Positions 11,583-23,143 of a stretch of 64,000 nt of DNA are shown here, piece by piece; positions within the stretch are counted from its first letter, which is position 1; each line of letters begins with the position of its first letter. A program made the translations under genes and the position numbers. The notes below the pieces were generated by a model. That model searched no databases. It had not been told where the DNA came from and saw only the letters and a program-made list of their open reading frames with translations. Origin of the DNA: Lumbricus rubellus (lineage: Eukaryota; Annelida; Clitellata; Crassiclitellata; Lumbricidae); NCBI GenBank assembly GCA_945859605.1, contig OX243822.1, positions 20,224,399 through 20,288,398 of the forward strand, given 5' to 3'.

Positions 11583-12263
11583 GTCGCTTGAGAAGTAGAC
11601 TGTTCTATGCGCACTTTTGGCGAAACGGAGAAAATCAAAAAATAAAGTTTAATGACTTTGCATTATGTACTAAAAACACTTGGCTGTGACAAAATTGAGC
11701 AATAATGTTTAGAAAGCATTTATGCAGACACCTGCAACTTTAAAAAATCACAAAGATTGTGACTTCTGTCATTAGAAAAGACAATTTGAAGGCGACTTTC
11801 GGAATTTGTTCAAATAGAACAAAATGTTACAGAAATAGCCATGGACTATCATTACATGGAACATTATAATTGTTAGCAAAACGAATTACGACTTACTGTT
11901 ATAATGTTCTATATGCATGTGCGAATCACATTTTGCCGTTCAGACCACGTGACCGCAAATAGAACAAAATAATTCTGGGTTATATACTCATGAACACAAC
12001 TTCTTCTATAATATAGGTTTACACGTGATTAAATCTTTGCAATATAATTGGTTGGTTCACATAGAATATTGTAATTCCTATCAGTTACCCGGTAGTAAGC
12101 ATATGCAAATGGAATGAAATAATTCTGTTCTTTTCCACGTAAAGACACCATTTCAACAGACGGCATTTTGTACCAAGATAGAACAAATTACTCTGAATCG
12201 GCCTGTGCACTTAACTCCAAAGTAAACAAAAACGCACATAGAACACTATAATTCTCAGGCGAC
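11583..12263. mobile_element. Unclassified TIR element between promoter side and ATG of gene B
   Basis: The ends are imperfect inverted repeats: GTCGCTTGAGAA (11583-11594) and TTCTCAGGCGAC (12252-12263), with similarity extending inward through GTTCTATGCGCAC versus its complement. Gene A lacks this stretch at the matching place (GTAGAGAATGAC runs directly towards CTTAACAGTCATG), so it is an insertion. Inside, the word ATAGAACA or its complement recurs about eight times. No frame and no clear target duplication are visible. Confidence 0.5.
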
Positions 12264-12488
12264 TATTTCTTAACAGACATGCATAAAATGTGCCGTAGCA
12301 TGTTGAATATCGCATGCCGACGTATTGTACCATAGTCGCGTGTCTACTCTACAGCACTTCTTATATGTATTCTATTTGAGCGGTGCTATAAAAATAATAG
12401 GCCTAAATGTTGAAATATTATGTTGCAATGAGATAAGTTGCATTCCACGAATAGCCTACCATTTTTTCTATTTTTAAGGGGAGTATTA
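12264..12488 (-). promoter_or_regulatory. Upstream block of gene B, shared with genes A and C
   Basis: AACAGACATGCATAAAATG...GCCGTAGCA and GCCGACGTATTGTACCATAG match the blocks upstream of A (869-945) and partly C (39499-39545). In C it is about 150 bp before the ATG; in B the 681-bp TIR element moves it to about 830 bp. Promoter function is inferred from conservation and position only. Confidence 0.4.
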
Positions 12489-12499
12489 CGATCCACAGT

Positions 12500-12957
12500 C
12501 TTGTCTTGTCTTGTGACTCTTGTCTTTAACCTTCCTCGATTCGAGGGTTGGTCGCTTCATGGGCATGCCTTCGCCACTTTATGTTGTGTCTGTGACTGTC
12601 CATGTTGCTGATTGGGAAGAGAAGGTGGTAGTTTCCCACGTCTTTCCACCTCGCAGTGGTTGTTCTTTGTGTATGATATACACTACGACCAGCCTTTTCA
12701 TGTGTAAACCGTTAATGGCTACTAAGAGCCGTCCTCCGCCTTACCATGATACAAGACTTGCTGCTGCCCAGATCTTTGCCGCCCACGTTAGTCAACTTTT
12801 CAGGGTTCCTGCAGAGCCTTCCCACCTCGCGTAGCGCCCTAGGTGGTACTTCAGCATAGCTTTCACCACTGATGGTATAGCCGCTGTAGGCAATCCCTTA
12901 CTAAGTTGTTAACACCCCCTCACCACTTTGAGGTGTGGGTCGGACTTTGAGGAGGTC
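12500..12957 (-). mobile_element. Retroposon (SINE-like) with 11-bp target duplication
   Basis: The 458-bp insert is bracketed by the direct repeat CGATCCACAGT at 12489-12499 and 12958-12968. One end is (CTTGT)n, which on the minus strand is a 3' (ACAAG)n tail. A target duplication of this length plus a simple tail indicates LINE-machinery retroposition. I do not recognise the family and see no pol III box I would trust. Confidence 0.65.
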
Positions 12958-12968
12958 GATCCACAGTA

Positions 12969-14760
12969 GGGCCTATCAAAGAACACCCCTAGGTCCCCTA
13001 CCTAATCGGCCTATTCGTTACTATTAGGTGCGGTAGAAAATGTGCCCTGCATAGTCAATGAAGCTGTGAGGTAAAACAAAAATGGTCACGTTAGAAGCCG
13101 TGCTGAGATTGAGAATGAAGTAATAAGTCTTTTAATGTTAAATTTCTGAACAAACTTGTAGAGACAATCGTTTTATTAGTCTTTCAAATAACTTTGAAAA
13201 GTAGAAGAGGTTTGAAACCGGTCTGTAGGCTATGTCGGTATGTCGCTTCTTTCCATTTCTTTTAATTAGGCACTACTTTTGCTATTTTCAAAATATGGAA
13301 AACTAGTCCTTTTTATTGAGCGAGCAATTATAATGATTTGTACTAGCGTTTGAGCTGCCTATGCTAAGTTAGTGAAGGGATCAATGTCGTCTGGCCATTA
13401 GCCATGGGCCGATTGAACTCCTCTACACAGAGTCATTCCACTAAGACTCCAATGGTTTGACAATTAAAGATAATGTCAGCCGACCGAATTCCACACTATG
13501 CACTAAATGCAATATGCGGAGAGAGAAACAAAGGTAGACACAGAAAAAACCGAAAAGATAATAGGAATGAAGACGCTACATCACTATAGTAAGCTTATAT
13601 AGCCTATGATAACACTGACAAGAGCAACGAACTCAACAAATGACCTAAACAATGAAAAACATTTATTCGTAGGCCTACCTAACGTCGCCAGAATAATGGC
13701 TGGCCAGAAATTGACAATAACGATTATGATTATTTTACGGCTCTTACCATCGAGTGTTTGTGCGCGAAGTTTGACTAAAACGTGCCGCAGAATGCATAAA
13801 ATACGGTATTTTCTCTATAAACACAGTCAGAGTGAAATTCAACTAACGTACCTAGCTGTTGTGCACAAACTGTATCAAACTGATATGTAGGCCTACCCTA
13901 TTATTACAATAAAAGTAGGTCATGCTTCTAACTTGTTGTTGCTGTAGGCCTATACTATACAGGCTCTGGATCACTACAATAGAATCTGTCACGGACTCAC
14001 GGTTATGGCTGTGTCATTGACATGATAATCACCGCCGATTCGAAACCGTTGGAAATTTAGAAAATTTCCGAGGTAGTCCCGTCAAAGTCTCTCAGCCTGA
14101 AGAAGCAACGATAGAATAACCTTTGTTGAAAAACAAAATGTGAGCAAACAGAAGCTAGGCTATGAGTTGTATGAATTGAACGTGGACCAGATATTGAGAA
14201 GCGCCTTTGTTAAACATTATATCAGCCAGAATGTGATCATGCTTAGACCTGCCTATTTCAGATCTACGACGTTACACAGCCAATATTATCTTCTCAGGCG
14301 ACGGTAGGTAGTCTATTGGCCTAGGCCTAAGTATCGAGCACTAAGTTTTTCAATGTGAAATCTGACAAGACTGTGACATTCTTGTCTTAAATATCCTAAA
14401 CAAAATAATAAATTGTGCAGCTAATTAAATCCATGATTCCAATGGACAACAAGCAACACTTGGTCCAGGAAAGGATAGTAAGCCTTGAACGATAGAGCAA
14501 AGGGAACTTTTGCAAGTAGACTGAGCAATGCCTTGATACATGCATGTAGCGTATTAAGAACAAGTCTAGCACTACGTGCGAGGCAACATAGGTCTGCAGT
14601 AGGCCTACTTAATTTTCTTTTTAATATTAAATTATTTAAAATGCTGAACATAGCTAATGCTTGTGTTTTTAAATTGTAGCGAAGAAACAATTACCAGTGT
14701 TAGAGATTCGTGAATCTAATCAGATACCGTACGTTGAAGTCCTTCATCACAGATCATCTG
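12969..14760. other. Intergenic between divergent genes B and D
   Basis: The first ~250 bp are the distal part of the region shared with gene A (TATTAGGTGCGG...GAAAATGTG). The rest holds no recognisable gene or repeat apart from scattered TAGGCCTA palindromes. Small open frames (for example 13606-13890) have no recognisable domain and are not called. Genes B and D diverge from this interval. Confidence 0.5.
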
Positions 14761-16005
14761 ATGGATTCAGATAGGTCTACTCTAAATGCTCCGTTACACT
14801 TTGCGGCTCAAGATGGTCGTTTAGAAGACGTGACGACGTTGCTACAGGGCAACACGGAAAACGTCAATGCACAGAACGCAGAAGGCAAGACTCCATTGCA
14901 TCTGGCCGTTGAAGCCCATCGTCCGTCTGTTGTTGAGGTACTGCTGAAACACGGGGCGAACATTTACGTCAAGGACAAAGCCAATGGAACGCCGTTTGAG
15001 TTGGCAGCAGGAAATAGATTTGCAGACATCGTTGAGATCATGATACGTTTTGCTGAAAGCGCGGAACGAAGTGAGGGTAAGAACAATGATCGAGACGAAG
15101 GCGGATTCCAGTTTGCACAACCTTCCAAGGCAACTCAGACTCGACGCATTCTCAAACGGAACGATATTGATTGGGTTCGTAAACCTGACAACCCAGTAAT
15201 CGTATCGGAGAAAATACTTACGTCTGGAGACATAGCAATGCATCGATGTTCAATACGGTTAGCACACAAATTATTCGGAGCGACGCCAATATCACAGATT
15301 TACCAGCTGAAACCTGGAGATGTGCAGTATGATATAGTTCCAGATGATGAAGATGAAATTATGCCAGTTAGAGTAACCGTACGCAAGAAAAGTGTACCAT
15401 CGAATACGCTACGCTATGAGTGTTTCAAAGCTCTCCTATCCACAATAGGAGTTAAAGGTAGGCGCATAGATGTAGGTCTACTAGAGACGTTATTAAAAAG
15501 CAATATCATAGATGGACATGAGACGACGAGAGATGGTTGCACAGCGCTACACGTTGCGATGGAGGTTGGGCACGTATCTAGCCAAGTCTTAGAAATACTG
15601 TTGAACTCTGGTAAGTATAATGTGAATGCCCTCTCTCCCAAATCCGAAACACCTCTGTTTTTCGCCATCAGCCGTGAACATGACCAATTTAGGCCTAGAT
15701 CTCTAAAGGCATCCAATGAATATAGAATGAAGGATCAAAATAGAGTGCTGTTGCTTCTGAAACACAAACCAGACATCAACTCGAGAAACTGTAATGGCGA
15801 AACTGCTCTAATGAGGGCAGCAGAATATAACTGCTTTCATATTGTTCAACTTCTCATTGATTTCGCGAAAGAAACTGGCCAAGACATCGATCTCAATGCC
15901 AGCGATTTTCAAGGTGAGACCGCACTATTAAAAGCAGCCAGGGAGCGACACCCACAAACAGTGAAAACACTTTTGGATGGTGGCGCCTCTGTCAATTGTG
16001 CGAAT
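14761..16005 (+). CDS. ANK-cGLR gene D, segment 1 (ankyrin repeats)
   Basis: I chose the ATG at 14761; the frame is open upstream to a GTG at 14710, and a spliced upstream exon cannot be excluded. Residues ~1-100 hold ankyrin repeats (APLHFAAQDG, TPLHLAVEAH, TPFELAAGN). A charged linker and a middle region (~120-260) without repeat signatures follow, then further repeats (TALHVAMEVG, TPLFFAIS, TALMRAAEY, TALLKAARE). The middle region may correspond to the linker of gene C. The frame reaches a stop 21 bases inside the hAT MITE (16024-16026). Confidence 0.75.
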
Positions 16006-16856
16006 CAGGGGTGTAACGAGGTTTAGAAAAGTGGGGGGGCCTAAATAGGACGTAGTGGATTTATTTGGCGCGAAGCGCCAAAAAATTTTTTAAGGGCCCC
16101 CCCAGTTTTTCACAAGGCCCCCCCAAGTGGGGGGGCCCTGGGGAGCCTTAGTAACAAATGGGGCAGCTTCAAAAGTCCCAAATTAATCCTCTAATTAGAG
16201 TATAAATGGGTGAAATTGGGTGAAAATAGAGTGGAGACGTGTCAGACGGGATATGAAAATACAACAGAGAAAAAAGACGGAAATATCGTAGAGTTATAGG
16301 ATTATCGTAGGATCATTGAGTCTATTAGAGTTTAAGTACTATTACTAATGCAGCCGACTTCTGTACGGCAAGTCTTGACTCTTAAAAATTGATGTGAAAT
16401 TGTGAATTATTTGATGTACACATTTGAAACAAAAAATGGGAATATCTCAATTTGGACATATCCCTAGATTAGTGGAATGGCAAGCGACCGTAGCGACGAT
16501 ATAGGCATCTTTACTCTTGTCGTCGTTTTTTTTTTTACAAGAGATCGAAACTGATCAATAAAGAGATCGATCAACAAGACAAGATTTCAGAGACACTCCA
16601 ATTAAAAGGCTGTAATAAAATAATGGAAGTAAACTATATTCGACCTCAACAGCTATTTCCAACTGTCGCTTTGATCTTTACTGTGGCTTAGCTCTTTTTT
16701 GGAAAGATTTTAAGGACCACTTTTCCTCTCTTTTCTCAAAAAAGTGGGAGGGCCCTCTCATAAAAAAGTGGGGGGTCCGTTCTCATATTAGGCCCCCCCT
16801 GATAAAAAAGTGGAGGGGCCAGGCCCCCCCAGGCCCCCCCACTCGTTACACCCCTG
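16006..16856. mobile_element. hAT MITE inserted in gene D
   Basis: The ends are the inverted repeats CAGGGGTGTAACGAG and CTCGTTACACCCCTG, exactly flanked by the octamer GTGCGAAT on both sides (15998-16005, 16857-16864). CAGGGGTG termini and 8-bp duplications define hAT elements. The 851-bp interior has G and C runs and no transposase frame, so it is nonautonomous. The perfect target duplication and host frame continuity across it show a young insertion into coding DNA. Confidence 0.9.
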
Positions 16857-16864
16857 GTGCGAAT

Positions 16865-17338
16865 TATCGCGGACACACGGCGCTGCATAAATCTTTATGC
16901 GAAGTACTTACTCCAGACGATTGCATCAATCTCCGCTATGTGTTGCGAGAACTCTGCAGCGGAAGCGTGAAACCTGACCTTCTAGAAACTACACTTAATG
17001 AAAAGCTGAACACGGTTTCAGACGAAAACATGATCCCGGACGATTTTCAGCATTTCATCCAACAGTTGAAAGAAATTATCACTAAAAAACTCACTCACGT
17101 GTCTCGCGATGCAGAAGCTAAAAGGTACTTTCAATCAGTTATTGAAGATTGTTCCAGAGAAACTGAAGAGGAATTTAATAAACACAGAACTGTTAGTATC
17201 CTCCTTGAAAAAATGGATACTGGCGTCAATGCTGTTGACTCAAGGGGTAACACCCCTCTTGACCTGGCCCTTAAGTCAGGAGTGAAAACAAAGCCTTGCA
17301 CGACGGAAGCACTTAAGCAACGCGGCGCCACTTTGTAA
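16865..17338 (+). CDS. ANK-cGLR gene D, segment 2
   Basis: Continues segment 1 in the frame set by the target duplication (Ala-Asn then Tyr-Arg-Gly-His-Thr-Ala-Leu-His, an ankyrin signature). It includes a helical stretch about LETTLNEKLNTV and the repeat VNAVDSRGNTPLDLALK that genes B and C also have before their last ankyrin block. It ends at TAA 17336-17338 after QRGATL, where the paralogues continue as NRGAIRML. Confidence 0.7.
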   Translation, partial: YRGHTALHKSLCEVLTPDDCINLRYVLRELCSGSVKPDLLETTLNEKLNTVSDENMIPDDFQHFIQQLKEIITKKLTHVSRDAEAKRYFQSVIEDCSRETEEEFNKHRTVSILLEKMDTGVNAVDSRGNTPLDLALKSGVKTKPCTTEALKQRGATL

Positions 17339-17755
17339 GACATTTCAACACATGCATTCAGATAGCATATTAAAAATGGTGGAATGTTTGATGGATAAAG
17401 GGGGAGGATCAACGTTCCATCGTCTAGCCATTGCTTACAAATACAGACCCATTGACACAACGAGAACCAGAAACCGCGCTGAGTTGTACGTTTTGCTTGA
17501 AGGCATTGGATGGTTCTCCCAGTTGCGAAAAGACAAATGTCGTGAAATGGTCGAGAAGAAAGACAACCAAGGTAGAACCGCATTGCATGTGGCCATAATA
17601 CCTTCTTACTCGCGTGACTGGTTAGCTGAAGAAGACTCTGGTCAGCTGATTGATATTGCCTCTCGACTATTGAGTATGGGCTGCAGTGTCAACACCACTG
17701 ATAAATTTGGAAGGACGCCGCTTCATTACTCATCAGGTAAATATGTAGATCTGTT
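17337..17755 (+). CDS. ANK-cGLR gene D, segment 3 (frame shifted relative to segment 2)
   Basis: Homology to genes B and C resumes in a different frame near 17337 (ILKMVECLMDK, STFHRLAIA, TALHVAIIPS, TPLHYSSGK). The change of frame around 17330-17350 implies a small insertion or deletion in D. The segment ends mid-ankyrin repeat at 17755, where the 3' LTR of the retrotransposon begins. Confidence 0.65.
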
Positions 17756-20700
17756 TGTGGCGGACCTACCCGTCTCGTCACAAGCGGCACAAGCCCCCTC
17801 GCCGCCGGCGCATCGACCGACGCACGAGGGGTCGCGAGCTGGGCCTCTCGACTCGAGCCGCGCTCCCTTGCTTCAAATTGATCGGAGCCGCCCGAGTCGC
17901 TCTCTCGCCGGTGAACGCTCTCCGTGTAACGGGCCGCCAAGGCGCCGTCACTCCCTTCACTATCCGGCCAAGACGGCTCTGAAACGGTCGCTCGTGAGAG
18001 GGTATAGAGCTCGGAGGCGTTGGAGTCCGACTCTGCCCCGTCCGCGGCCACCGGGTGGGTAGCAACCTGAGCGCCAGGATGGCCGCCTGTGCTCAAATCA
18101 GGGTTCGCTCCTCTCCGGGCAGTCGACCCTCGCTTGGAGCTCCCCTTCACGGCCACGGGCTTCTTCGTTCGTTTGCCCGACCGTTCAGACCTCCGTCGTA
18201 TCATATTACACGCCACAGCTCGTGTACTGGTGCCACCGACGGGCATCACTGAAGACTGTCTTTCCTCCGCAGGCCAAAACGCCCGAAACCACGGCCATTC
18301 GAGGGGTCCGAGCCCCAAGCCGCGCCAAAACGACATTATCAACTTCGAAACCAGGGAATGGAAAACACGGACAATATACTAGGTCGCTGCGTCGATTCGC
18401 AAACGGCAACCTAACCAGCTGGTACCAGGATCAATTTTACAACGCCCAGTACGACCAGGTCGCTGTGTCGATCGATCGGCGGCCGGAGATCCGGACGACC
18501 GCCGTCAATTTGTTTCACGAACGGAGGCGAAGACGGTCTTCAAAGAAAAGACGGACCGCTTGCTCTCCGATGGATCACTGTCTCTCACGCCCGTAGGCAA
18601 TGCACTGAATGCGGCTGTACTGTCGCCACCGAGAGGGACCTTCAAATTCGCTTTCCCTCAACCCTTCCGCCCGTAGGCCACGAACCTTCACACGGCTAAG
18701 CGCCGACTCCGAGGGTGTCCACAAATTCCCTCCTTCAACTCACTGTCTTCTTGCCGAAGCAAGCCCGCTTCACGCGGCCGAACCGTCGCCAACAGGAGTG
18801 TCCTCAAATTCGCTCTGACTCCTGGTTACCGCGCGGCGACCAGCACCGCGTAAAAACTGACGCGCTTAAAAGGCCTGGGAGCTAGCAATGCAATTAGCTA
18901 ACGCCTAGGACCTAGGGTATCAAATTAGCGGCTGGTAACTGACATTAGATGACGATGACGATGAACGTTAACTACCCCGACGGATCGGTTGGCTGCGACC
19001 GATACGTTCGTTGCCGGCCTTTCCGAGGCGCACCGGCAACGAACCTTACAGGGCCTGTGACAATATTTCCCTTCTTTGCCTCCTTGCTCGATTAAGGCAG
19101 GCAAGACGCGGCACGATACAAGGAACACGGCAGTGCAATCCGCTTGTGGATGCGACACTCCGTTCAAAAGATATCACCTCGCCAAGTTCTCAGCCCGTCA
19201 AGACACGGGGCGCGCGGCGTGAAGGCTGCGGGCACTCAATCTAGCCGACGCCAAGAAACCAACACTCACAAAGTTACACTCACGATGGATTTCAAGGCAG
19301 AACGCGCCCAGGTAACACACTGACAAGTTTCACGACAACCAAGCCGCCGGCGACAAACCGGGCGCGGCGATCGATCAGATTTTCGCTGCGGCGCGTAACC
19401 ACGGGGAAAGACCGGGCGGCCCTCCTTCGGAAGCGGATACAGAAGCGACCGTTAGAGCTGCGGTCGATCTTTCAACAGTTTGTCACTCACACACTCGTCC
19501 TGCACCGTTTGACACCAAGAACGGCCGGATCGGTCAACAGACGGCAAGGCTGCCGCGAGAGCGGGGCTCTACGCGCGCCTTGAAATTCAGAATCAAATGA
19601 TATTGCGGGGAAGACCGGGTGGCCTTCCTTCTAACGTAAATATCTCGAAAACCGTTCTACGGGCACTCAACGTGTCTGTAGGATGAATCAAGCAGCGGTC
19701 CTCGCTGCGTAGTTTGACACTAGCCGCTCGTCGATCGGACGAAAACCGACCGAGATATCGACGATCAAAGTTGACACTGAACGAACTCTCAACACCGTGC
19801 AGAAAACTCACCACGCGCGTCGTGCGCTGAAATGGAATCAACCCTTAATGCTCGAACATGCCGGTATGGCTAGCGATCACTCGACGCGGCCCTTCTACTC
19901 GGCCGAACAACAGACCAATAGGTGCAAGAAAAGATATTCGTAAGTCACAGAACGTTTTATTGGTAACGTCCGCGGACACCAGGCGCCGCGGGGTCGCCTT
20001 CCAACACTCACGGCAGCTACTCGAGCAGGGAGGGAGCCCAAACCCTTGCCCTACCGATATTTTAGCATGCACCACGGAACACGGGTCTTCCGACGGTCGG
20101 GGACCGCGGATAATCGAACCGGTATCAGTTTGCCCTCGAACTCGTAACCGAAACAGCTATGACGCAGATTGGCCGGGTTAGCAGCTATCGATACGCCACT
20201 GGATACGTTAGGCCGGTAAACGACGTCGAATACCAAGGTATTGAGTGGTCGTCAGCGCGCCGTATATATCGTGATAAATGCAGAATCATACACAGTGTGT
20301 TGTCTTGCTACACGTATCCGACACTTAAGCAGAGCAGCGTGTGGCAGGCTCTATTCCACGGATGTTTTAACGATTTTTATAGATGTAGCTCTCTATATCC
20401 AGTCATTTGCCGAACACGTAAATTCGACCGTAATTCGAATAAAATTCATATCTTTCGATCGGATACAGTTATCGCTTAGCTCTCAACGGCAATTCGGCAG
20501 CCCGATAATTTATCTTTCGAACGGTGTATTCAGAAATTCGATACCATTATCCGCGCCAATTTCATATGCGCCCAAAGTCAAAAGTTGCTGCTTGCACACT
20601 ATACTTTGGCTATAAAACACGAATCGGTCTTCCGTAGGTGAAACTTTTCACCGTGAATTTTGACCGCTTAACGCCTCATGGCAAATTTGTAGCGAAACGA

Positions 20701-20853
20701 CTTACCGGACGACTCGCATATACCGCGAATTTCTATCGGCCATAGCTCCGGCGCTATAAGGAATCCCGCGACCCTACCTTGGCCGCCCATGTATTGTCAG
20801 TTACCAGCTTATGTTTCATATTCGAAAATTCATCTTGTGGCATTTCCGCCACA
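17756..20853 (-). repeat. 3' LTR of the Ty3/Gypsy element
   Basis: 3098 bp, a direct repeat of 29304-32401 at an offset of 11,548 bp. In element sense this is the downstream LTR and abuts the polypurine tract. Open frames inside it are the same as in the other LTR and are not separate genes. Confidence 0.95.
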
Positions 20854-20866
20854 CTCCTCCCACCTT
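20854..20866 (-). other. Polypurine tract of the Ty3/Gypsy element
   Basis: On the minus strand AAGGTGGGAGGAG directly precedes the 3' LTR, the expected place and composition of the plus-strand DNA primer. Confidence 0.8.
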
Positions 20867-23143
20867 ACCTTGATGCGGAGCATCCGTTGGCAAGATGCGT
20901 ACGTGGGTAAGCCTAGAGGGACCCCCCTCTAACGCCTACCTACCTGGAATCTTGGGAGATAACACTAACACGTTATCTCCCGATCAAGAAAGCAACACGA
21001 ACACGTTTACAATTCAACAGAAACAGCAATGCAAAAGTCAGTTATCACAAATTCACATAATCTTCTTTTCTCTTCCGTACATTCGAAGCCCTTTTCTCGT
21101 AGTCGCAGCTCTTTCCTTCGTCGTTCGTATAGCCCTCGTTTCAGGCCTTGATCCCTCCGTCTCCAGCGCCTCGTTGCAGCGAGTCCACCGGTTGGGACTA
21201 AGACGGGAATCCATCTCGTATATCCACGGAGCCTGTCGGCGGCTTCCGTCTCCGTCTACACCACAAAGCATTTCACATCCAGCGACATGCTGAATCTCCT
21301 CGTCTCTCGAACCATCCACGTTGCACCATTGTTCCATCACCATCTGCAACAGAAAATACAATTTACTTGTCGCAGGGCCTATCCTTCGGAAATTTTAGGC
21401 CAGAAGTGGGGTATCACCATCCGTTCACCATCGGCGATCTATCCTTCGGAAATTCAAGACCAGAAGTGGGGAATCCTCAACCAAACTTGTCTCAGTGAAC
21501 CGTCCCGACGTCCAGAAGCGAGGTCTTCCGCTACGGGAGCTATCGGTCCAGCAGTAGAGTAACCGTCAATTAAACCACGTCGAACTGTGAGCCTACAGTC
21601 CAGAAGTGGGGTAACCGTCACGTAAAAGCTATCTAAGAATACCGTCTCAGACAGAAGTGGGTACCTGTCAACCGAAACAAAAGGTCTACGTGCGAGTCTC
21701 CGCTCGCTGAAAGCTAACCAGTCAGAAGTGGGGTATCCTTATTTCGAAAATAAAAACAGCTTCCTAGCGCTAGAGTCGCTAGACCAGAAGTGGAGTCCTT
21801 TCTCCGACACAAGTGGGGTGATTTACCGCCACAAAATAAACCGTTGCTAGTCCCGAGGCCCTTTATTGCACCATGAAACGCTACAGCGGCGTCTCGTATA
21901 CGAAATGGGTTATCAAAAGGAACGTAAACAAGGTCTTCCGACCATTCTCCGAAAAGTCCACCGAATTAATCGGTCCAATCTCTGTAGTTCATCACCTCTC
22001 CAACACTAACCGTTCATCGGTGCAACACACCGGCTTCAGGAACTGAGACAATCCACCGTGACAGAAACACGCCAACTTGGCTTCGATTAGAGTGCGAGTA
22101 TCCGAGCAACATCACGGATGCAGAATGGCCCAACAACAACTGGACGACTTACCGATCGCGTCCCCAGACACCGTTCCGCTACCAAGCACAGGCCGAGCAC
22201 CACCGCCGGCTTTGGCATTTACAGCGCGTAGAACACAGACAACAGGAACCTCAACTTCCGACCTCGCCCGATCGTTGGGTAACTACACGAGAGACAAGAC
22301 CCGGAGACGCGCTTTAGGTGCTGATCAAAGACCGCAAACCATGTTCACACAAACTCCGAAGCAAATCCTCTTACCGACAACGTCAGCCTGACAGGTGTGA
22401 GTTATTCCGAGCAATTGGAGCCTCGGCTTCCTACCTGACCCGTTGCCTACGGCGACAACGACTCGCTCAGGTGCGAGTAACTCCACGAACCAAATACCAT
22501 CTGCTTGGTATCTCGTCTCAACGCCACGAGCCTACCAACCTCAAAAGCCCCTCTGTCTCTCCGTCAAGCTCCACCTAACTCGATTGCTAGGGGACTGGTG
22601 GCGAGAAAAGTCACCAAACGAGTCCAGAACCTGCGATGTCACCATCTCATCGCACTACCGTAATCTCAAAAGAAACCAGTGTCAAAAAGGAAAAACGACC
22701 CAGACCTTGAGTCATCCGGCCAATGCTCGGACAGTCCCACCGTAGACAACACGGTCAGCAGATCGAAATAGAATGAAAGACTGCACCAAGTCTATATCAA
22801 ACAAACGCCATTACGCGTTGCGCGAGACCCCACAGGCACCACTTTACTGTAGGCTTACGGCCCTCCGTGTGTCGTCTCGCGGAGAGAAAAAGGTACCACT
22901 TTATACCCTGAACAGAAACAGATTCATCAAAAGGAAACGTAAAAGTATCGTCCACCGACAATGTCTCGAACCACCGCAATTAAACGGAGACTAACCCCGC
23001 AATCCTTGTGCCGTCCCGACTTGTTGGACACATGGCAAACATAATTGTAGTGTATCATAAAGCGAACTAAAATCATTCTCTACGTCGTGCACCTCGACGT
23101 GTCTCTAACCCGCGCAATTAAGCGCAGTCTTCACCGTTAGCCA
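20867..23143 (-). other. Post-pol noncoding region with repeated anti-PBS motif
   Basis: Between the gag-pol stop and the polypurine tract lie about 2.3 kb with no long frame in element sense; short plus-strand frames show no recognisable domain. From 21398 to 21800 the plus strand repeats a CAGAAGTGGGGTA-like word about seven times at 50-70 bp spacing. In element RNA these read as the complement of the primer binding site, i.e. like the 3' end of the primer tRNA. No envelope-like feature is seen. Confidence 0.6.

Noticed and set aside
16020..16856. Intron in gene D between segments 1 and 2
   Set aside because: The perfect 8-bp duplication and inverted ends identify a hAT insertion; borders are not GT-AG.
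17756..20853. Several 60-130-codon frames in each LTR
   Set aside because: Same in both LTRs, overlapping on both strands, no recognisable domain; only the gag-pol continuation is kept.
20895..22994. Plus-strand frames of 70-130 codons in the post-pol region as a possible envelope or accessory gene
   Set aside because: They are antisense to the element, short, without signal peptide, membrane segment or known motif.
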